Shown here piece after piece: positions 8,932-22,006 of a stretch of DNA of 64,000 nucleotides. How positions within the stretch are numbered: the stretch's first letter is position 1; each line of letters starts with the position of its first letter. The notes beneath the pieces were generated by a model that saw only the letters and a list, made by a program, of their open reading frames with translations, had not been told where the DNA came from and made no database searches. The position numbers and the translations under genes are program-made. The DNA is from Kappaphycus alvarezii. Taxonomy: Eukaryota > Rhodophyta > Florideophyceae > Gigartinales > Solieriaceae. The stretch lies in the NCBI GenBank assembly GCA_002205965.3, contig NADL03000669.1, positions 682,001 through 746,000 on the forward strand, read 5' to 3'.

Positions 8932-11900
8932 AGAGTGAAAATGAGGCCGAGTCATCAGGTAGTGGATGTAATATTTTGATCTCCCTATCGTTCGCTATAT
9001 TATCTGCCACGCTGTATGCCAAAAATCGATTGCTTCGCATGTTGTATACAGTACAACAGTGTGTTCTAATGCAATGAGATGATGGTATGTTAATGAAGAT
9101 ACCGCTTCGCAGGACCACAGCATGCGCGCAGATACCTGAAAGACACGGGGGGAACACGGGTGGTTCATTTATTGTAACAGATAATCTGGCTAACACTCAG
9201 TCACCTTGTGTGGTAGTGTGCATGCACGTGAATTTTTGCAGCATGGGCTGATGGCAGTTGTGGCCTACATGGAACATCCGGTTGGATATTAATCGAATAG
9301 CGGACTACTCATTGTACCGCACAGACAAAGTTTGATCTAAAGATGTTACTTCACTCTTTCAGCAAGTAAAGGGGAGGCCACTGAAAGACTAGCCAGCGTA
9401 TACTATGTTGCGATTATCATGATCAGGTTTTAAGAATTGATATCGTGAACCAACTTACTGCGTAAACTTATGTCTTCTAGTATGCTTCAGAGGATTAAAG
9501 CGAACGCCGATGACTGAGGTTGTCTGCGAGTCTCGACCTCCAGGAGCATAGTTGCAATATTCTTCCCTGTTGTTCTCTCTTGTTGTGCTTCTTTCCGTCT
9601 GTTGAAAGGTCACAGTAACAGCATCTGCATAGTTATTCGTCACCAAGACTACAAATGGACATGCGCAATAAAAATTCCCAGTGGACTTGGAATTATTGAG
9701 TTGCCCGGTACCACTTTAAGTATCTAATTGATATTAACCTTGACATGTTCAGGTTTAACACGAATACCTCTTCGAGATAAATTTGTTGCCAGAATAAAAT
9801 CATTCCATATTCTCGGCCTTCATTAGAAATCCTTCCCGATTTTCTCACTTAATCATGAGAATTGCTTTTATTCTGCAACAAGAAACTGGAATTGAGGGTT
9901 GTTTTGACTTTCAAAGATATCGCGATTGTTCCCCAAGTGAGTGATCGCTTAATAGCCCAAGATCTCCTCTCGCTCCAAAAGGCATTTATTACCAAGATGA
10001 GATGAGAGAATTATCATCTAAGTGAGCATTTAAAGCTAGAGGAAGTTTAAGAAAAGTTTCTTCACGATTGATGGCAAATATTTATCGAAACTGGAATGTG
10101 TGCTCACAGAAACATTACTTAGGGCGCAACTTTTTCAATATTAGGACCTCTAAGTAGGACTTCGCTTTAATTCACATGCCTTGTTGATATCGTTTGTAAA
10201 GAAGGAAAGAACTGTAACCACTACTTTCTAAATAATGAACCTCATCAAATAGTCGTACGTTTATTTAATGGTTTGAATGACGAAATTTTTGTATGTCTCT
10301 TAGAAGTATTCAAATATAAATCGATTTTGAATTCCAACTTTTTGTTACAGTTCTTCGAAATTAGTACAGATCCATATTCTTATATATTTGCTGTTTCAAA
10401 ATAATATTTCTTCGTCTTGATTTAAAGTATTTTGGTTTAAAATTTCTACGATTTTTATTTCATTTACGTCGTGTAATGTTAATCTAACGCGATGAATGCG
10501 AAAGTTTATGTTTGAGCCACCGGCTGTTTGCTTAGTTTTATGCTTTCTTGCTGGCATCCATGTTGATTGATTGAGTGGTTATTTGGAAATGTGATGGATC
10601 ATATGTCGTTTTTTATTGAGTTTCTGTCCCGGAAATTTTTTATAAATACATTTATTTGATATTCAAGCTTGGGAACCTTGATTGGTAGCTATAAAGTCAC
10701 GACCGTATCCTAATAGGACCATATAAAATAATAAAGATAAAAATTGTGTAAGATTCTGTAGAAAATCAGATATGCGAAATTACAGTGTCCTGAAGAGGTA
10801 CTCTTCAAATTTATTTTTCGCTAAGGTACAGTCCTAAAAAATGACTTAGAATAAGGCCCATACCTCTCGGTCAATGCAATGTAGCTGAAAGGTACCAAAG
10901 TACAGGCCCATGTTATGACTTGGAATACAGGCAGCATCCTGCGGCGTTAGTGACTACAGTAAAGCTCCTTGTAACAACCGAGAACATAGTATACCCTTTT
11001 TCGGATCTCTTTATCGTTCACATGGAATTTATACTGTTTAGTATTGATTTATGTAGTAATTAACGTTCAATATGTATTGGACTCGAAAATTGCATCAAAG
11101 TATGCCATCTTAAGCTCTCTTTTAAGCTCAGTTTACGGACCAAGTTTCCTTAAAGTCGTAATTGCTAGGTATGTCATGTACTATAAAATTAGGAAGCAGC
11201 AGACATTCGTTTCATCCCCTTTTGGCGACTTTTTGAAGCATCTTACTCTATAATAATCAATCCCTCTAAACGAATAAATAAAGCCTCATATTTTGAGTAG
11301 AAGTATATTTTCCGTAGTTTTACTAAAATTTCTTCTTGTCATGAAGATCATTTTTGCTACGTGAAATTTCAAACTTTTTATTTTTCTTAACTTGGTCACT
11401 TCTTTTGCATTTTTTGCAGGGCGGCGCCTCTGGTTCACTTGAGGCTAACATTCGATGATAAATTTGAATTTAATGACCATTGAACTCTTTATTTTGTTCA
11501 TCAGCTCTGAAAAGTTCAATGACCTAACTGAATTTTGGGCTGTAATTGCAAAAACGAGTTTATTCTACACGATATATTCAAGGCCTGCAGTAGTGTGAAC
11601 ATAACTGCAAGCATGCTCATAAAATCTCTTTTTCATGTTAAAGGATGCTCAGCTGTCAAAGTGGCAATTTTATTGGAGAAAGGAGTGTTGGCTTTTTATG
11701 GGCAAGGAATGGATACTTTTAACTTTTGGAATTTTCAGTTAGAAAAAGGAGAAATATTATAGTATTTTGGACAAGAAAAACTAAAACATGGGCTTGCATT
11801 AGTAGTTTCCTCATCCAGATTCTCGTCATAACGGAAAGCCCAGATGCCAAGATAAAGTAGTCTATATTTAGTTTACACCTTTAACGTTCAATTATTTGGA

Positions 11901-11940
11901 CTCAATGAAGTGAATATCTTACACAAACACACTATTAGTG
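8932..11940. other. Gene-free, increasingly AT-rich spacer
   Basis: About 3 kb with no supported gene. Base composition shifts to AT-rich from about 9.7 kb. Short open frames (for example near 9455-9646, 11044-11253 and 11535-11762) have no known motif and codon usage typical of AT-rich noncoding DNA. Confidence 0.6.
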
Positions 11941-11944
11941 ACAG

Positions 11945-12820
11945 CGTTTTCGCTGTCCATCTTCCTATTTAAGCCCCCTGCGATGCAGTATCAAAGTCCG
12001 CCCATGGCGAGGAGAAGTTTAGGGGGGGTAGACCGGGGGGTAATTCCTTGGACGGCAGCAGGGTATAATTGTCCTCCGGGTTGTAATGCCGGATTGGGAT
12101 CCACGGAATGCTGGAACCTTGAGAGGAATCGATTCAGCTGTATCGAAGACATCAGGGATGCAGGATTGGACAACAAGAGATGTAGTAGTTGGTTAGCAGT
12201 GATGAGTATTTCCTTTGGAGATAAAGGTGTTGTCACCAAACGACAACCTTGAAGTTCCCATTTGCATATAGACGCCGCAGTCTGCGGAGCCAGTTTTGAG
12301 TGAATTTCACAAACGAACAATGAAAGGGGTAGTATAATATGGGATCGAGAGGAGAAATTAGAAAGGAAACCCGGGAGGATAAACGTGGCTGTAGCCAAAT
12401 TTGCCGTTGGTAAGGTTGCTGCAAAGGCGGAAGTTGGGAGTCAAGTTCAAAGCCAACACAGGGATGGCTGATCATTTTTGGATCCTAGTGGCCAGGTAGG
12501 TATAAATACTAGTTGCCAAGGTTAGGGTTATCTACGACGGCGAGGTAAGTAAAGTCACTGTCAGCCAAGTAATATAGATCCAAGTTGGAGATGAGTTATG
12601 GCCCAATAGATGCATTTCTCTTGCGAAAATATCAGAACCAGTTTGGAGGCCGAGTGGCCCGGACTGTCCCCCCTCAGGCCCACTCAGTTGAATTACAATA
12701 CCAAGACCAATGGTGGTCAACAAACGAAAAATTACCCCTACTTTACACTACCTGCCGGTAGCAGCGCTTCAGAATGAACAAAAATTGGATCATAAAAAGA
12801 TCACTGAAATAGTGAGCTTA
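11945..12820 (+). repeat. Dispersed repeat family, copy 1
   Basis: Shares long stretches with 30800-31420 (same strand) and, inverted, 54110-54960. Landmarks are TCCTTGGACGG, GTCCTCCGGG.TGTAA, ISFGD-coding sequence, GATAAACGTGGC, TATAAATAC at 12499-12507, a GCCAAGTAAT block and ATGAACAAAAA.TGGATCA near 12774. The copy has open frames on both strands but none reads through. The TATA near the middle, followed by an ATG (12590s), suggests the promoter and 5' end of a mobile element, possibly an LTR plus leader; no terminal repeat pair was found to prove that. Confidence 0.65.
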
Positions 12821-13318
12821 CGCTTAAGGACATTCTCAAATAATTTTTACTCCGCACTACCTCCAATTACTCATTAGAATAGTGACAACTATTTCTCATG
12901 GGTACACCAGATTTGTTTACGCCAACAACCCAGGAAAGTTAAAGATGAGTATTACCGTAGTGCTCATACTCAAAAGGTATGGACACTTTTATTTTTCACA
13001 TTCTGATGCTGGATTCAGGAAATATACGTATACGAAAACGACAAAAAATGCTCTGGATTAATAAGGGTCGTCTAAATGACCTTGTGCGACAAAACTGCAC
13101 GGGACGGCTTTGCAACTGAAAAGAATTTCTCATGGTTTTATACAGTTGACGCGTTGACGTAAATCACAGGCTATACAGTTTGAAATCTACAGCTACACTC
13201 ATTTAGCAGCAAACAAAGCTATATACCTCCAAAAGGATGTTGGGATTATGTTGCGTCGCAGCAACAGGATCAGCTTGTCTAATTTTATTTTTTAACTTCA
13301 AAGTATTTTCTGACTGAA

Positions 13319-14240
13319 ATTTCCTGAGTCTCTTCCGCTTCACCAAATGCGGTATACCTAGAGTTCTGTCTGTAATTAGATGGCCAGTTAATCTAACGGC
13401 AACCAAACGGAATCGATACGAAGCTGATCAAACCGTAGTAAGCTGTGTCATATTAAGAATACTTGCAACACCTTCGAGATGGTTAGAAACTGAGTCTTCA
13501 CAGTGATGGGAGGTTTTGTTGGAAGGTTCGGTGTTTTTTTTGATCGTGAGGAGTAGTTTGCTAACAGGCGGACTTACTCAGCAGTTCATTGAGCAGTGTG
13601 CTGCATCGTATGTGGAATTTATACGATGGAAACTGAATGGAATAACCAATTGCGTTGGATTTATAAACGGAGCAGTCATCGGAATTTCTTGTCCCAGTGA
13701 GTCCAACATGACGCAACTTTTTGCATACAACGGACACAAACGCAAGCACTTCCTTAAGTTTCAAACTGTCACGGCCCCAGGCGGCATGATATTGCACGCA
13801 TTTGGGCCTTTACAAGGAAGACGCAACGACTGGACACTTTAGTGTTGCAGTGAGCTGTAGGGGACTCTACAGACAGTACACGATTTCGGTGCATTCAGGT
13901 ACTGTACGTATGGAGATAATGGTTACAATAGCTTTGGTTTCTGGAAGTAGCATATCAGGGAATCTACTTACAATCATATCAGACTTCCATTAATGGGGTC
14001 ATGTAGAAAGGGAAGGTTACTATCGAGTGGATCTTTAAAGAGATCAAGGCTAATTTTTCTACGGTAGACTTCAAATGCAAGATGAGGGTGTTGGAGTCAC
14101 ATGCTGCGTCACTCCATATAGAGGCTATGTTACTTAACAATGTTCGCAATTGCATTTATCCCCAGCAGAAGTTTAAATAATTTGGATTCCCTCCTCCAAA
14201 TTTGAAGGAATACTTGCCGCTTTATGGGAAAGACTGAACA
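13319..14240 (+). pseudogene. Harbinger DDE transposase remnant
   Basis: An N-terminal part reads CVILRILATPSRWLETES, followed by the DDE core: CVGFINGAVIGISCPSE, YNGHKRKHFLKFQTVTAPGG, HAFGPLQGRRNDW, then YGDNGYNS and EWIFKEIKANFSTVDFKCKM...LNNVRNCIYPQQ near 14025-14180. These are hallmark blocks of PIF/Harbinger transposases (DDE_Tnp_4 type), which cut and paste the element. A stop near 13505, a frame change after the NDW block and further stops near 13955 and 14178 break it. In the GFIDGT motif the catalytic aspartate is replaced (GFINGA). Confidence 0.8.
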
Positions 14241-14599
14241 AAATAGTCCTATTTCTGTGATTTCTTGCTACTCATCTCTATTATCATACGGAATATGGAG
14301 GGTTCGAGCTCTTGATTCTCCTTGAGAGCTTCCCGGCGTTCCTCTATCTCCCGATCCCTCTTCTGACCTCTATTTCCATATTTTCCTTCTCAAAGCTAGC
14401 TTTTGCTTGTCAGAGTCGATTCTAGCGATTTCTTCATCACAAATTTGTACCGCGGATTTCTCTATACCGGAGACATTATTAAAGCTCCGCGCTTAGCGGG
14501 GACTTTCCTCAAACTGCTGCCTGATTTATCATCCTGATACGATGATTCCCTTCTCGTCTATAAACTTTATTGCTCTCTCCCCATGCGCTCCATATCTTC

Positions 14600-15047
14600 A
14601 TCAATTTACTTTGCCGCTCTATTCTCCCCGCACTGCCTTGCATAAACACCATCTCTCGCTTGGCGACACATAATCATCAATTCATCCATTTTGCCAACCT
14701 CACCTCCACCCGATCGGAGCTGGACCCGTTTACCGGACCTGTCGAATGAAGACTTGAGACGTTTGCAGCGATCTTTCATGCATTTTTCAGTCACAGGAGC
14801 TTGCTTAAACGGGGTTTCTTTTGCCCTCTCTGCAGCATCTTCAAATTTCTTACTGGCATTTTCCGTATTTTGCGGTTAGAGCTTTATCGGCAGACACTTG
14901 TATTACAGTAACCAAATGTTCCACTGCCGAAAACTTTGTATTCATCTCTTTCTTATCCTTTCCTGGTGCTATCTTAACAACTGTAACGTTGTCATCCACT
15001 TTTTTCTGCACAGAAGATTGTGTAAATGGGTTACGATGGTATGGCAA
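14600..15047 (-). pseudogene. Harbinger Myb/SANT-like protein remnant
   Basis: Read on the minus strand, MNTKFSAVEHLVTVIQVSADK near 14900-14960 is the start of the Myb-like fold and CMKDRCKRLKSSFDR, then SGGGEVGKMDELM (14660-14790), is its third-helix and linker region. In active elements this partner binds the element ends and brings in the transposase. At least one frameshift lies between the two blocks near 14850. No ATG opens the frame. Confidence 0.65.
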
Positions 15048-15099
15048 CAGATGGAGCTGATGGTACGGTCCTTAGGGGCACTAGAGGTCATCTTTTGTG

Positions 15100-16584
15100 T
15101 TTAAAGACCAGTTATTTGTGCAACGGAAGGCATCAGCGGGCTAAAGAGATATTTTCGGTGGCATCGATGGTAGTGGGAGACATTGAAGATCGTTTTAATG
15201 GGTGAGGTTGAGGGTGACCGAGATGAGACGGGATGGGGGGCCAGTAATTTGAGGGGATGCGAGATTGTGGTGATGAGTTGGGGGTGGGGATAAAGGGAAT
15301 TGGTGGGGTTGCAAGTTCGTTGTGATTGGAAGTTATGGGGGGATGAAAGTGATGAGTATTATTCAGGAGGTGATGGGTAAAGATTCGACGTTAGCGGGAA
15401 GAGGAACGTTTAAGCAATTGATTTCGAGCCAATTTCTATTTCTCACGTGTCGTGGCTAATAGGGAGGATATGAGCCGTTTTTTCATGAATCAAACTCAAT
15501 TTTCACAAATTGATTACGTTCTGTATTTAATCTTGTAAAGTCAGTCATATTTGATTCTCATCACCCTTTGTGTAAGATCTCTAATATGCTCTGCCAATGG
15601 CAGTACAGTACGGGTGCCAATTGCACTACACCAAATCAAGTATTATTAGTGGAAAACTTATAAACTAAATAATGTTAGTGGAGAATTTCGTACAAGTTGC
15701 GATAATGTGTTATACATACATGTCTGGTGTAATTTACAGTACAATTTCTACATTTTAGATGATTTTTCTGGATGCTTCGCTAATTTTCTTCTCCTTTCTA
15801 TCATTACCTTTTGCAATACATATAATTTCATTACTTTCCCGTAAATTTTTTCCTTTTCAAATTTGCACATTTGAACTATGGGAAACGACAAATATCTACA
15901 TTCACTGTGAGAACTGCAATGAATTTAACTGAATTCGGTTAGAATCGTTCGGTGCAGAAGCTATTCTCGATATCCTAGAACAGTTCAGTTGCCTTCTTTT
16001 TGAAAACCAATTTTTGCTCCCTGTCATATTTTGACACAGATCTTTATTGTACATTTTTATTCGCCTTTTGTTTTTTCTCCCACCTTGTCTCTACGTATCA
16101 TGATTTTGCAGTCTAATCTTCGATGGTTGCTTCTTTTTAGAGCTAATTCAGCTTTACTACTTCAAATAAATTTTAATTTTGAATGCACAACTTTGATTTT
16201 CATGAAAGTGGAATCTTGCACGATCTATTCGCTGTATTTTAACAATTATTCGTTCGGACTATACTTTTCACAATTTCTTTTAAATTTTATGAGCTTCCGC
16301 TTGATAGAATCAATTTCAATTTTGCTTATAATAACTTTCTTGAAACTGTTTCGAATTGTGTCATTTTTGAAACGAGTCGAAACTTTGCCTTCTTCGAACC
16401 ATCGCAAAATATTTAAAAATTGAAATTTTTCGACTACGTGATTTTGCCAGCACATCGGAAACAGTCTAAATACCATGTAAAAAATTCTTGCGCTCTTTAG
16501 TGCTTCCTTTACTTAAAAAATGCGTAAATAGTTCATGAAGATATATAACTCAGGATTGTCAAGCATTTAGGATGGACCACTTGT
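15100..16584. other. Spacer, AT-rich in its second half
   Basis: No supported gene. A purine-rich, G-rich run lies at about 15190-15400. From 15.5 kb the DNA is AT-rich; a 130-codon hydrophobic frame there (16031-16423) looks like a by-product of T-richness. Confidence 0.5.
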
Positions 16585-16900
16585 ATGGAAGTGAAACTTA
16601 CCGCCGCAATTTCATTCTTCGCCAGTAGTGTCAAATGCAGGCAAGTACGTGCGAAACACGGGCACTACGGTCTAGTCAGCCGCACGAATGATATTCGGCT
16701 TCTTCCTGTTGGTATTGATGTGTTCGGTGCCCTTGGGGCCGAGGGTGCGACTTTCTTCCGGCGCCTTTCTACGTTCGCTGCTGCCCGTCGAGGCACCACT
16801 CCCCAATCTGAGCTGTACCCCCTAAACACGCGCTTTCTTTTCTGCTTGCATGGGCTGCAGGCGCGTCAGGTTTTTACCAGACGCATTTTCGATTAGTTTC
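16585..16900 (+). pseudogene. Non-LTR retrotransposon (LINE) C-terminal tail
   Basis: About 100 codons carry a pattern that closes many LINE polymerase ORFs: a Lys-rich start (VKCRQVRAKHGHY), then LLPVGIDVFGALGAEG..FFRRL and LHGLQARQVFTRR before the stop at 16894. Nothing upstream gives a reverse transcriptase core, so it is a 5'-truncated copy, the usual outcome of LINE insertion. No poly-A tail is visible downstream. Confidence 0.5.
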
Positions 16901-18680
16901 TGTCTCCTCCCTCTTCGAATGATAGTTTCTCTGTCATCCCCCTCAGCATGCTCTCCCACATGCTTTTTCCACATCCCGTAAAGATTCCACACACACGTTC
17001 CCTGAGGGATGTCGTGATGTGGGTAAAGGCTTACAATGTAAAGGATTGGCGGGAAGCCGTCAAAACGCTACAAAACTTGCTGGAGTAAATAAATGTCTTG
17101 TTTTTTCAATCAAAAAACTGTCCTCAATTTCAGCACCATCCCATTACGCTAATGTTTACGCACCCGATGATACAGTTCAATGCTTCTCAGAGATACACAA
17201 CACTTACCTTTAGATCCTCAATCATGGTTTGAGTGCCATTTCGTAAGACTGGCAACCTCGCACGACTCGCAGTGAACCAACCGCGCTTACATTCAAGTAA
17301 ACCACTATATTTACCCCGCTTTCCCCCTACATCCAGAACTTTCGCAATCAGGATGCAACTCTGAAAGAAGTTGGCAGGCAAAGGAATACATGTACTGATG
17401 GTGTTTCAGCCAACAGTCCTTACTGCATACTGTAAGTACCGCCTATCGCCGTTGCATGCCCTGCAATCTGTTCGAAAGTTCAGCTGTGCCTACTACCTCC
17501 CAATAAATCCTCACAAGATTACAACAGTATTGGCAACGCGAAAAAGATTCCAGTACAGTTGAGCATCTCAGCAGTTAGTAACAAAGTAATATTCGTAGGA
17601 AATGAACCTCCCCTGTTCTCCAACTAGTATTCTTATCAGGAATTATTGGTTAAATTTTCTCTTTGGCATCTGTTGTTTCCAGTATTCGTGAGAGCGGATA
17701 GGAGATGGAAGCAGCCAGCTCGGATTGCAACTCTGTAGACACCTGAAAGAGGTAATAAGAGATACCGGTGTGCTGCATGAATTTATGAAAATGTCCGATT
17801 TCGAATAACCGAGGTGTTATCTCGTTGCAGTATTTCCAGCAATGCACAAAGAAATTGTTGTCCATGTCGTTATGGAACTTTACGCGACTTTACACAAAAA
17901 TTGATTGTCCCAGCATACAGTAATTTATCATACAGTATGCAAAGCAGTGATGAGCTGCTCAGGTAGGTAAATTCTCGGGACATGCAACCTCCTGTTGTAT
18001 TTGGTACAGAAGTACTGGCGGAATGCACTCGTTACAGAGGGGAAATAGGGGGTTACAGTTACAGTATTTCAATTGATAATTACTACTGTACAGTACTGTA
18101 CAGTATGTAGGAAGCTACACTACAGTACTGCACAGTACAGTACAGTATTGTACGTTAACAATTCAGATTTCCACTTTACAAAGTACGCATTGCTCGCCCC
18201 AAAAAGATGGGATTCTGAAAATCCTCCAGACGTGCGAAAATTGTAGCATACTGAAATGACGAATTCCGCTGCGGGTTTGCCTCACAACATTTTCGAATTG
18301 GATTTTGTCAAAATCTTTGGCGTTTGAACGCTTTGGCAAATACAAGCAGTCCTTTGTCACTCAGCCACCCACCACCTACCTTGCCTGGTACTCCACTTGA
18401 TCGCGAACAACAAGTGGAACTGTCGTTCAGCATCGTCTAATTTTGGGTAAACTCTTTGGTTCTTTTGGAAAATCGGAATTCGAAAAGGTTGCAAGCAAGC
18501 CTTTTGTGCCATCGAGGCCATAAACCAATCCGCACCGTAAATGTAGATCAGCTTTCTGCGCAGAGCACGCAACAGTTTTGTGATAACGCTCAATTAAGGT
18601 AACTAGCATCAGCACTGCAGTGCTTTGTGCCCTGTGATAGTCCTAACCACAGCACACCATCCTCCACAAAAACAAAATCG
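16901..18680. other. Spacer before the membrane-protein pair
   Basis: No supported gene. An ACTGT/ACAGT array lies at 18084-18153. Minus-strand frames at 17650-17865 and 18357-18593 are uncharacterised; the latter opens only with a non-ATG codon or reads on from repeats, and neither has a recognisable domain. Confidence 0.5.
18084..18153. repeat. ACTGT/ACAGT array
   Basis: About 70 bases of mixed ACTGT and ACAGT units in both orientations with repeated GTAC palindromes, interrupted by a short unique stretch. Confidence 0.85.
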
Positions 18681-19457
18681 ATGCAAAGATCGGGCAGCTT
18701 CACCAGCCATAATAGTCATGGCAGCTACTCAAGCCGAAAGCAACATTACGAGAGAAAATCTGGATGCTGTGAGACTTTTTGGGGTCCATTCACCCCTATA
18801 TTTGGTGGACATTCATTGGAAGAGGCTGCATCGTCAGCTTTGATGCCTACTTTTCCATTGCTCGCATTCAGAGTCATTTTCAGTGCAACCGCCTTTGCGT
18901 ATTTAGCAATTTATATTGTCAACAAGGTACGAAATTCAGCAACATTCCCTGGTGATATACTGGAGAACATAATGACAGCTTTTCATTTCCTGCTGGCTGT
19001 ATCTCTGATGCTTGCTGCGAGGTGTACGTATACCTATAGAATGCAAAATGAGAGGGATGGTCACGAACGCAGCTGGCTTGCGTTTTGGGTTGTCTTTTTG
19101 TTTCAAATTTCTGCTTCTTTATTCTTGTCTGCTTTACCTGGACCAATTTCTCATGGAACTGAGGGCAATAAATTTATTCTAATTTCAAGGCTGGTCACAT
19201 CATTGGTCCCGATCGCTTTTGAACTTTTTATCTCTTTGCGCATGCAGTTCAAGCTTGCATATGCAGGTGTGTTTGTAGCTATTCTTTCGGTGTTGCTATT
19301 TGGTAGTTTTGCCAGATTTGGATGGCTGGGGATTGATTCATACACGGGAGGATTTGTCATTATTGTGCTCTTTTTCTGGTTTGTGATATCAGGGTTGGCC
19401 GTGATTCTTTTGTCTCGAATCAACCGTTTGCCGTTAGTGAACCGTGGCGCCGTGTGA
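18681..19457 (+). CDS. Six-pass membrane protein, paralogue 1
   Basis: Single exon, 258 residues from the ATG at 18681; the frame opens further upstream only with a GTG codon at 18627, so 18681 is preferred. A Ser-rich hydrophilic N-terminus (1-28) leads to the motif GCCETFWGPFTPIFGG (28-43), followed by about six hydrophobic segments (near 58-81, 96-114, 132-151, 165-188, 190-212, 222-244). The paralogue at 22007 shares the CC..FWGPF.P.FGG motif, segment spacing and an LRM.F+L motif after the fourth segment. The fold recalls multi-pass families such as rolling-stone/FAR-17a-AIG1, but no catalytic residues can be matched and I do not assign a function. It probably sits in a cellular membrane with its short N-terminal motif facing one side. 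Confidence 0.8.
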   Translation: MQRSGSFTSHNSHGSYSSRKQHYERKSGCCETFWGPFTPIFGGHSLEEAASSALMPTFPLLAFRVIFSATAFAYLAIYIVNKVRNSATFPGDILENIMTAFHFLLAVSLMLAARCTYTYRMQNERDGHERSWLAFWVVFLFQISASLFLSALPGPISHGTEGNKFILISRLVTSLVPIAFELFISLRMQFKLAYAGVFVAILSVLLFGSFARFGWLGIDSYTGGFVIIVLFFWFVISGLAVILLSRINRLPLVNRGAV

Positions 19458-22006
19458 TAACGTATTAGTTTCTGTTACAGTAGTTACAGTAGTACAACCA
19501 GACAAGTGGTCGTTCTTATTTGCTAATCACTAAAAGCAAAAGATATTGATTTCTCCGAGGAATTATGAGTTCTCTGCGAGATTCTCTTGAAATCGACAGA
19601 GGGGGAGTGCTGTTCGCAAAAAACAAAGGACGGCTGGGGAAGTGAGGGAGGTCAAGTAACAATGGGAGGGAAGATTGATGTCAATTTTGACTGCTCTCAA
19701 TCCACTAGGGGACCATGTAATAAAGTGTACGCCATTGCTCTGTCACACTGTACAACTCTTCAAGATTTACCACCACATTACTCTGCGTCAGCCACGCCAA
19801 TCTGCGGATGACTAGAGAATAGGCGAGGTGATCTCCAAGTAAAGATTGAAACGAGAGCAGATTTGGTCAATGCCGAAACACAGATCAGTCAAAAAGCTGT
19901 CACTCATGACGTATCGGAGGTCGACTACTCTCCGTTACAGATAAAAAGGGAAAGAAATTTCGGATATTTGATTTACTGTACCATGGTCCGGTTGAAGGGA
20001 TAAATACATTCTAAATGCTTTGTCATTCTCAGAAGTAGGCCACATTGCGAGCTAATCGATGTTCAGATTACAAATTGGAGTGATTCGCTGAAACATGTAT
20101 ACCGACTTGAGACAAGAAAGGACCCAAGGTTCTCGTGGCATAAACATCCGCGTGTTTGCAAAGATGCCTCTTCCATGAATGGACCATTGTGTAACCATGG
20201 CCATGCAATTTCTTTACCCACATCAAATTAGACGGGTATAAATTGAAATGTATTATGCACGGGCACGGAGGGTGTTGGAAACTCGCAAGTAGACACGAGT
20301 TTTTAAAGAAAGGAAAAGCCATTATGAGGTATGAGCAGTTGATATTATGCGGAATGAAAGGTTTCACTTGTATTTCTTGTATGAAACAAGAAGGCGACTT
20401 TATGCTGCAAGTTGGAGAAGACGGAAAAACCTCAAGGTTCTTGTTGTAAAACGCTCAATGAAATCGTTACGGAATGTTGAGGGTCGAGGTAATACATGTG
20501 AGCAGATTCAACTAGCTAGTTGCTTGTCGGCATCGGGAGACGGAAGCAATGGTGGAGACTTTACTTGTCAAAGATTTGTATCAAATACAATTGTGGAGAT
20601 TTTTTGTGTGTTGAGGTGATAACAATGGGCATCAAGGAGACAGTGACACTATCCTGTATTCGTCATATGTAAAGGGGCTAGTGGTCACGCTGTGAACTGT
20701 CCCTCTTGCTTCTGGAAGAGGACATTTTTTCGTGGTCGATGTAGCAGTCATACAGTTAGGTCTTGTGTGTTGTATTTGCTCATGTATGTATAAGCATGTA
20801 TGGAAAGTACGGTATTCCTCTAATCTCCAAGCGCTTGAGGCTTGGCCGTTAGTTTGTCTCTCCACCGGAGAGTACCTTCTCTGGTAGTGTTGTTAGTTTA
20901 ATGGAGTAAACGTAACGTTGGGAGTAGAGAGGGGAATTTTGTGAACAGTACAAATTGATATTGTATTTTATCGAGCGATGAATTGGCGTGATTGAATATT
21001 GCCCCTGCCCAAGTGGGCATGTGTGAGCGACAGTGGAGTGCAGTATTGTATTTACCTTCAAAAACAGCACAAATCACATCCTTGAATTAATCCCTACAAA
21101 CCGTTGACAAAGAAATGTACTGTACAGTACTGCTCGTACAGTACTTTAGTCACTGTGACACTTTACTGTACAGCCATAGCTGTGACCCTCTTGTATTAAC
21201 TGTATTAACTGTAATGCTAAGCCGTCCCATATCATACTGCTCTGTACGGTACTGTATTGTATTTTCAATGGCCTCGTAAAGTACTGTAATGGTATCGACT
21301 TTTATACAAGTCGTAATGTAATCAATTCATTCGCTGGTGAGATTAGAGAATGAATGCAGTATGCACTATCGACAAAAAGTTAAAATGCGAACATTTGCAA
21401 CCATAATGCACTGTACTGAAACTAACAAAGAAACGGGGCCTTTATTTCAAGATAAAGTCGAAACGAACAGCACTGCATAAAAGTTCGCTAGACCTTAAAA
21501 AGAAGTAAAAAAAAGCCAGCCAACTGAACGGACTCTTTGAATACTGTCCTGTATTTGCCTGCTTCATAGCCAATATTTAGTATATTCTATCGCCCCGATA
21601 GATATTTGTTCCATAAAAATCTGGCAATTCATGCGGCACACAACCCAGCTCACCCTCCTGAGACCCATTTCCAAGACACAATACTGCACAGTACGGTCAC
21701 TCTGTCGCTCCTTGCATACCGACCCACCCCAACAAGCCACAAAGCTGCCTCACAAACTACCAGCAAACTCCAAACCTGCACCCGCGGATGGCCTAACGTG
21801 CATACACTCGCGCTGTTTCCCGGGCAAAAAACTCAACCGTCGATTTCACACACCCCACCATCCGATCCAACACCAACTTTTACTCATTTGCATCGCTGCC
21901 AATCAACCCACCCCCTAATCCCCTGTAAACCACACACCATTGCAAGCCGCATTTGAAACTGGCTACACCATCGCGTCCAAGCACAGAAGCACCCACATTT
22001 TGCAAC
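19458..22006. other. Spacer between the membrane-protein paralogues
   Basis: No supported gene and no third copy of the flanking paralogues. ACTGT/ACAGT units cluster at 21116-21172 and 21240-21262. A short segment near 19708-19722 matches one near 7545-7560. Open frames at 20068-20367 and 20347-20619 have no recognisable domain. Confidence 0.55.
21116..21262. repeat. Scattered ACTGT/ACAGT units
   Basis: Several short runs of the pentanucleotide with GTAC palindromes, separated by unique sequence, including a TAACTGTATTAACTGTA doublet near 21197. Confidence 0.7.

Larger units (their letters stand above)
13319..15047. mobile_element. PIF/Harbinger DNA transposon 1 (decayed)
   Basis: Two convergent genes typical of PIF/Harbinger elements: a DDE transposase remnant on the plus strand (13319-14240) and a Myb/SANT-like remnant on the minus strand (about 14600-15047). 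Both are broken. Terminal inverted repeats were not identified, so the ends given are those of the coding remnants only. Confidence 0.75.

Noticed and set aside
11938-12398. Opposing 104- and 135-codon frames in repeat copy 1 as host genes
   Set aside because: They lie inside a repeat present three times and neither frame is preserved in copy 2.
16031-16423. 130-codon hydrophobic frame that could be a membrane protein
   Set aside because: T-rich DNA alone yields such Phe/Leu/Ile-rich frames; no ATG context, no homologous motif, and the surroundings are noncoding.
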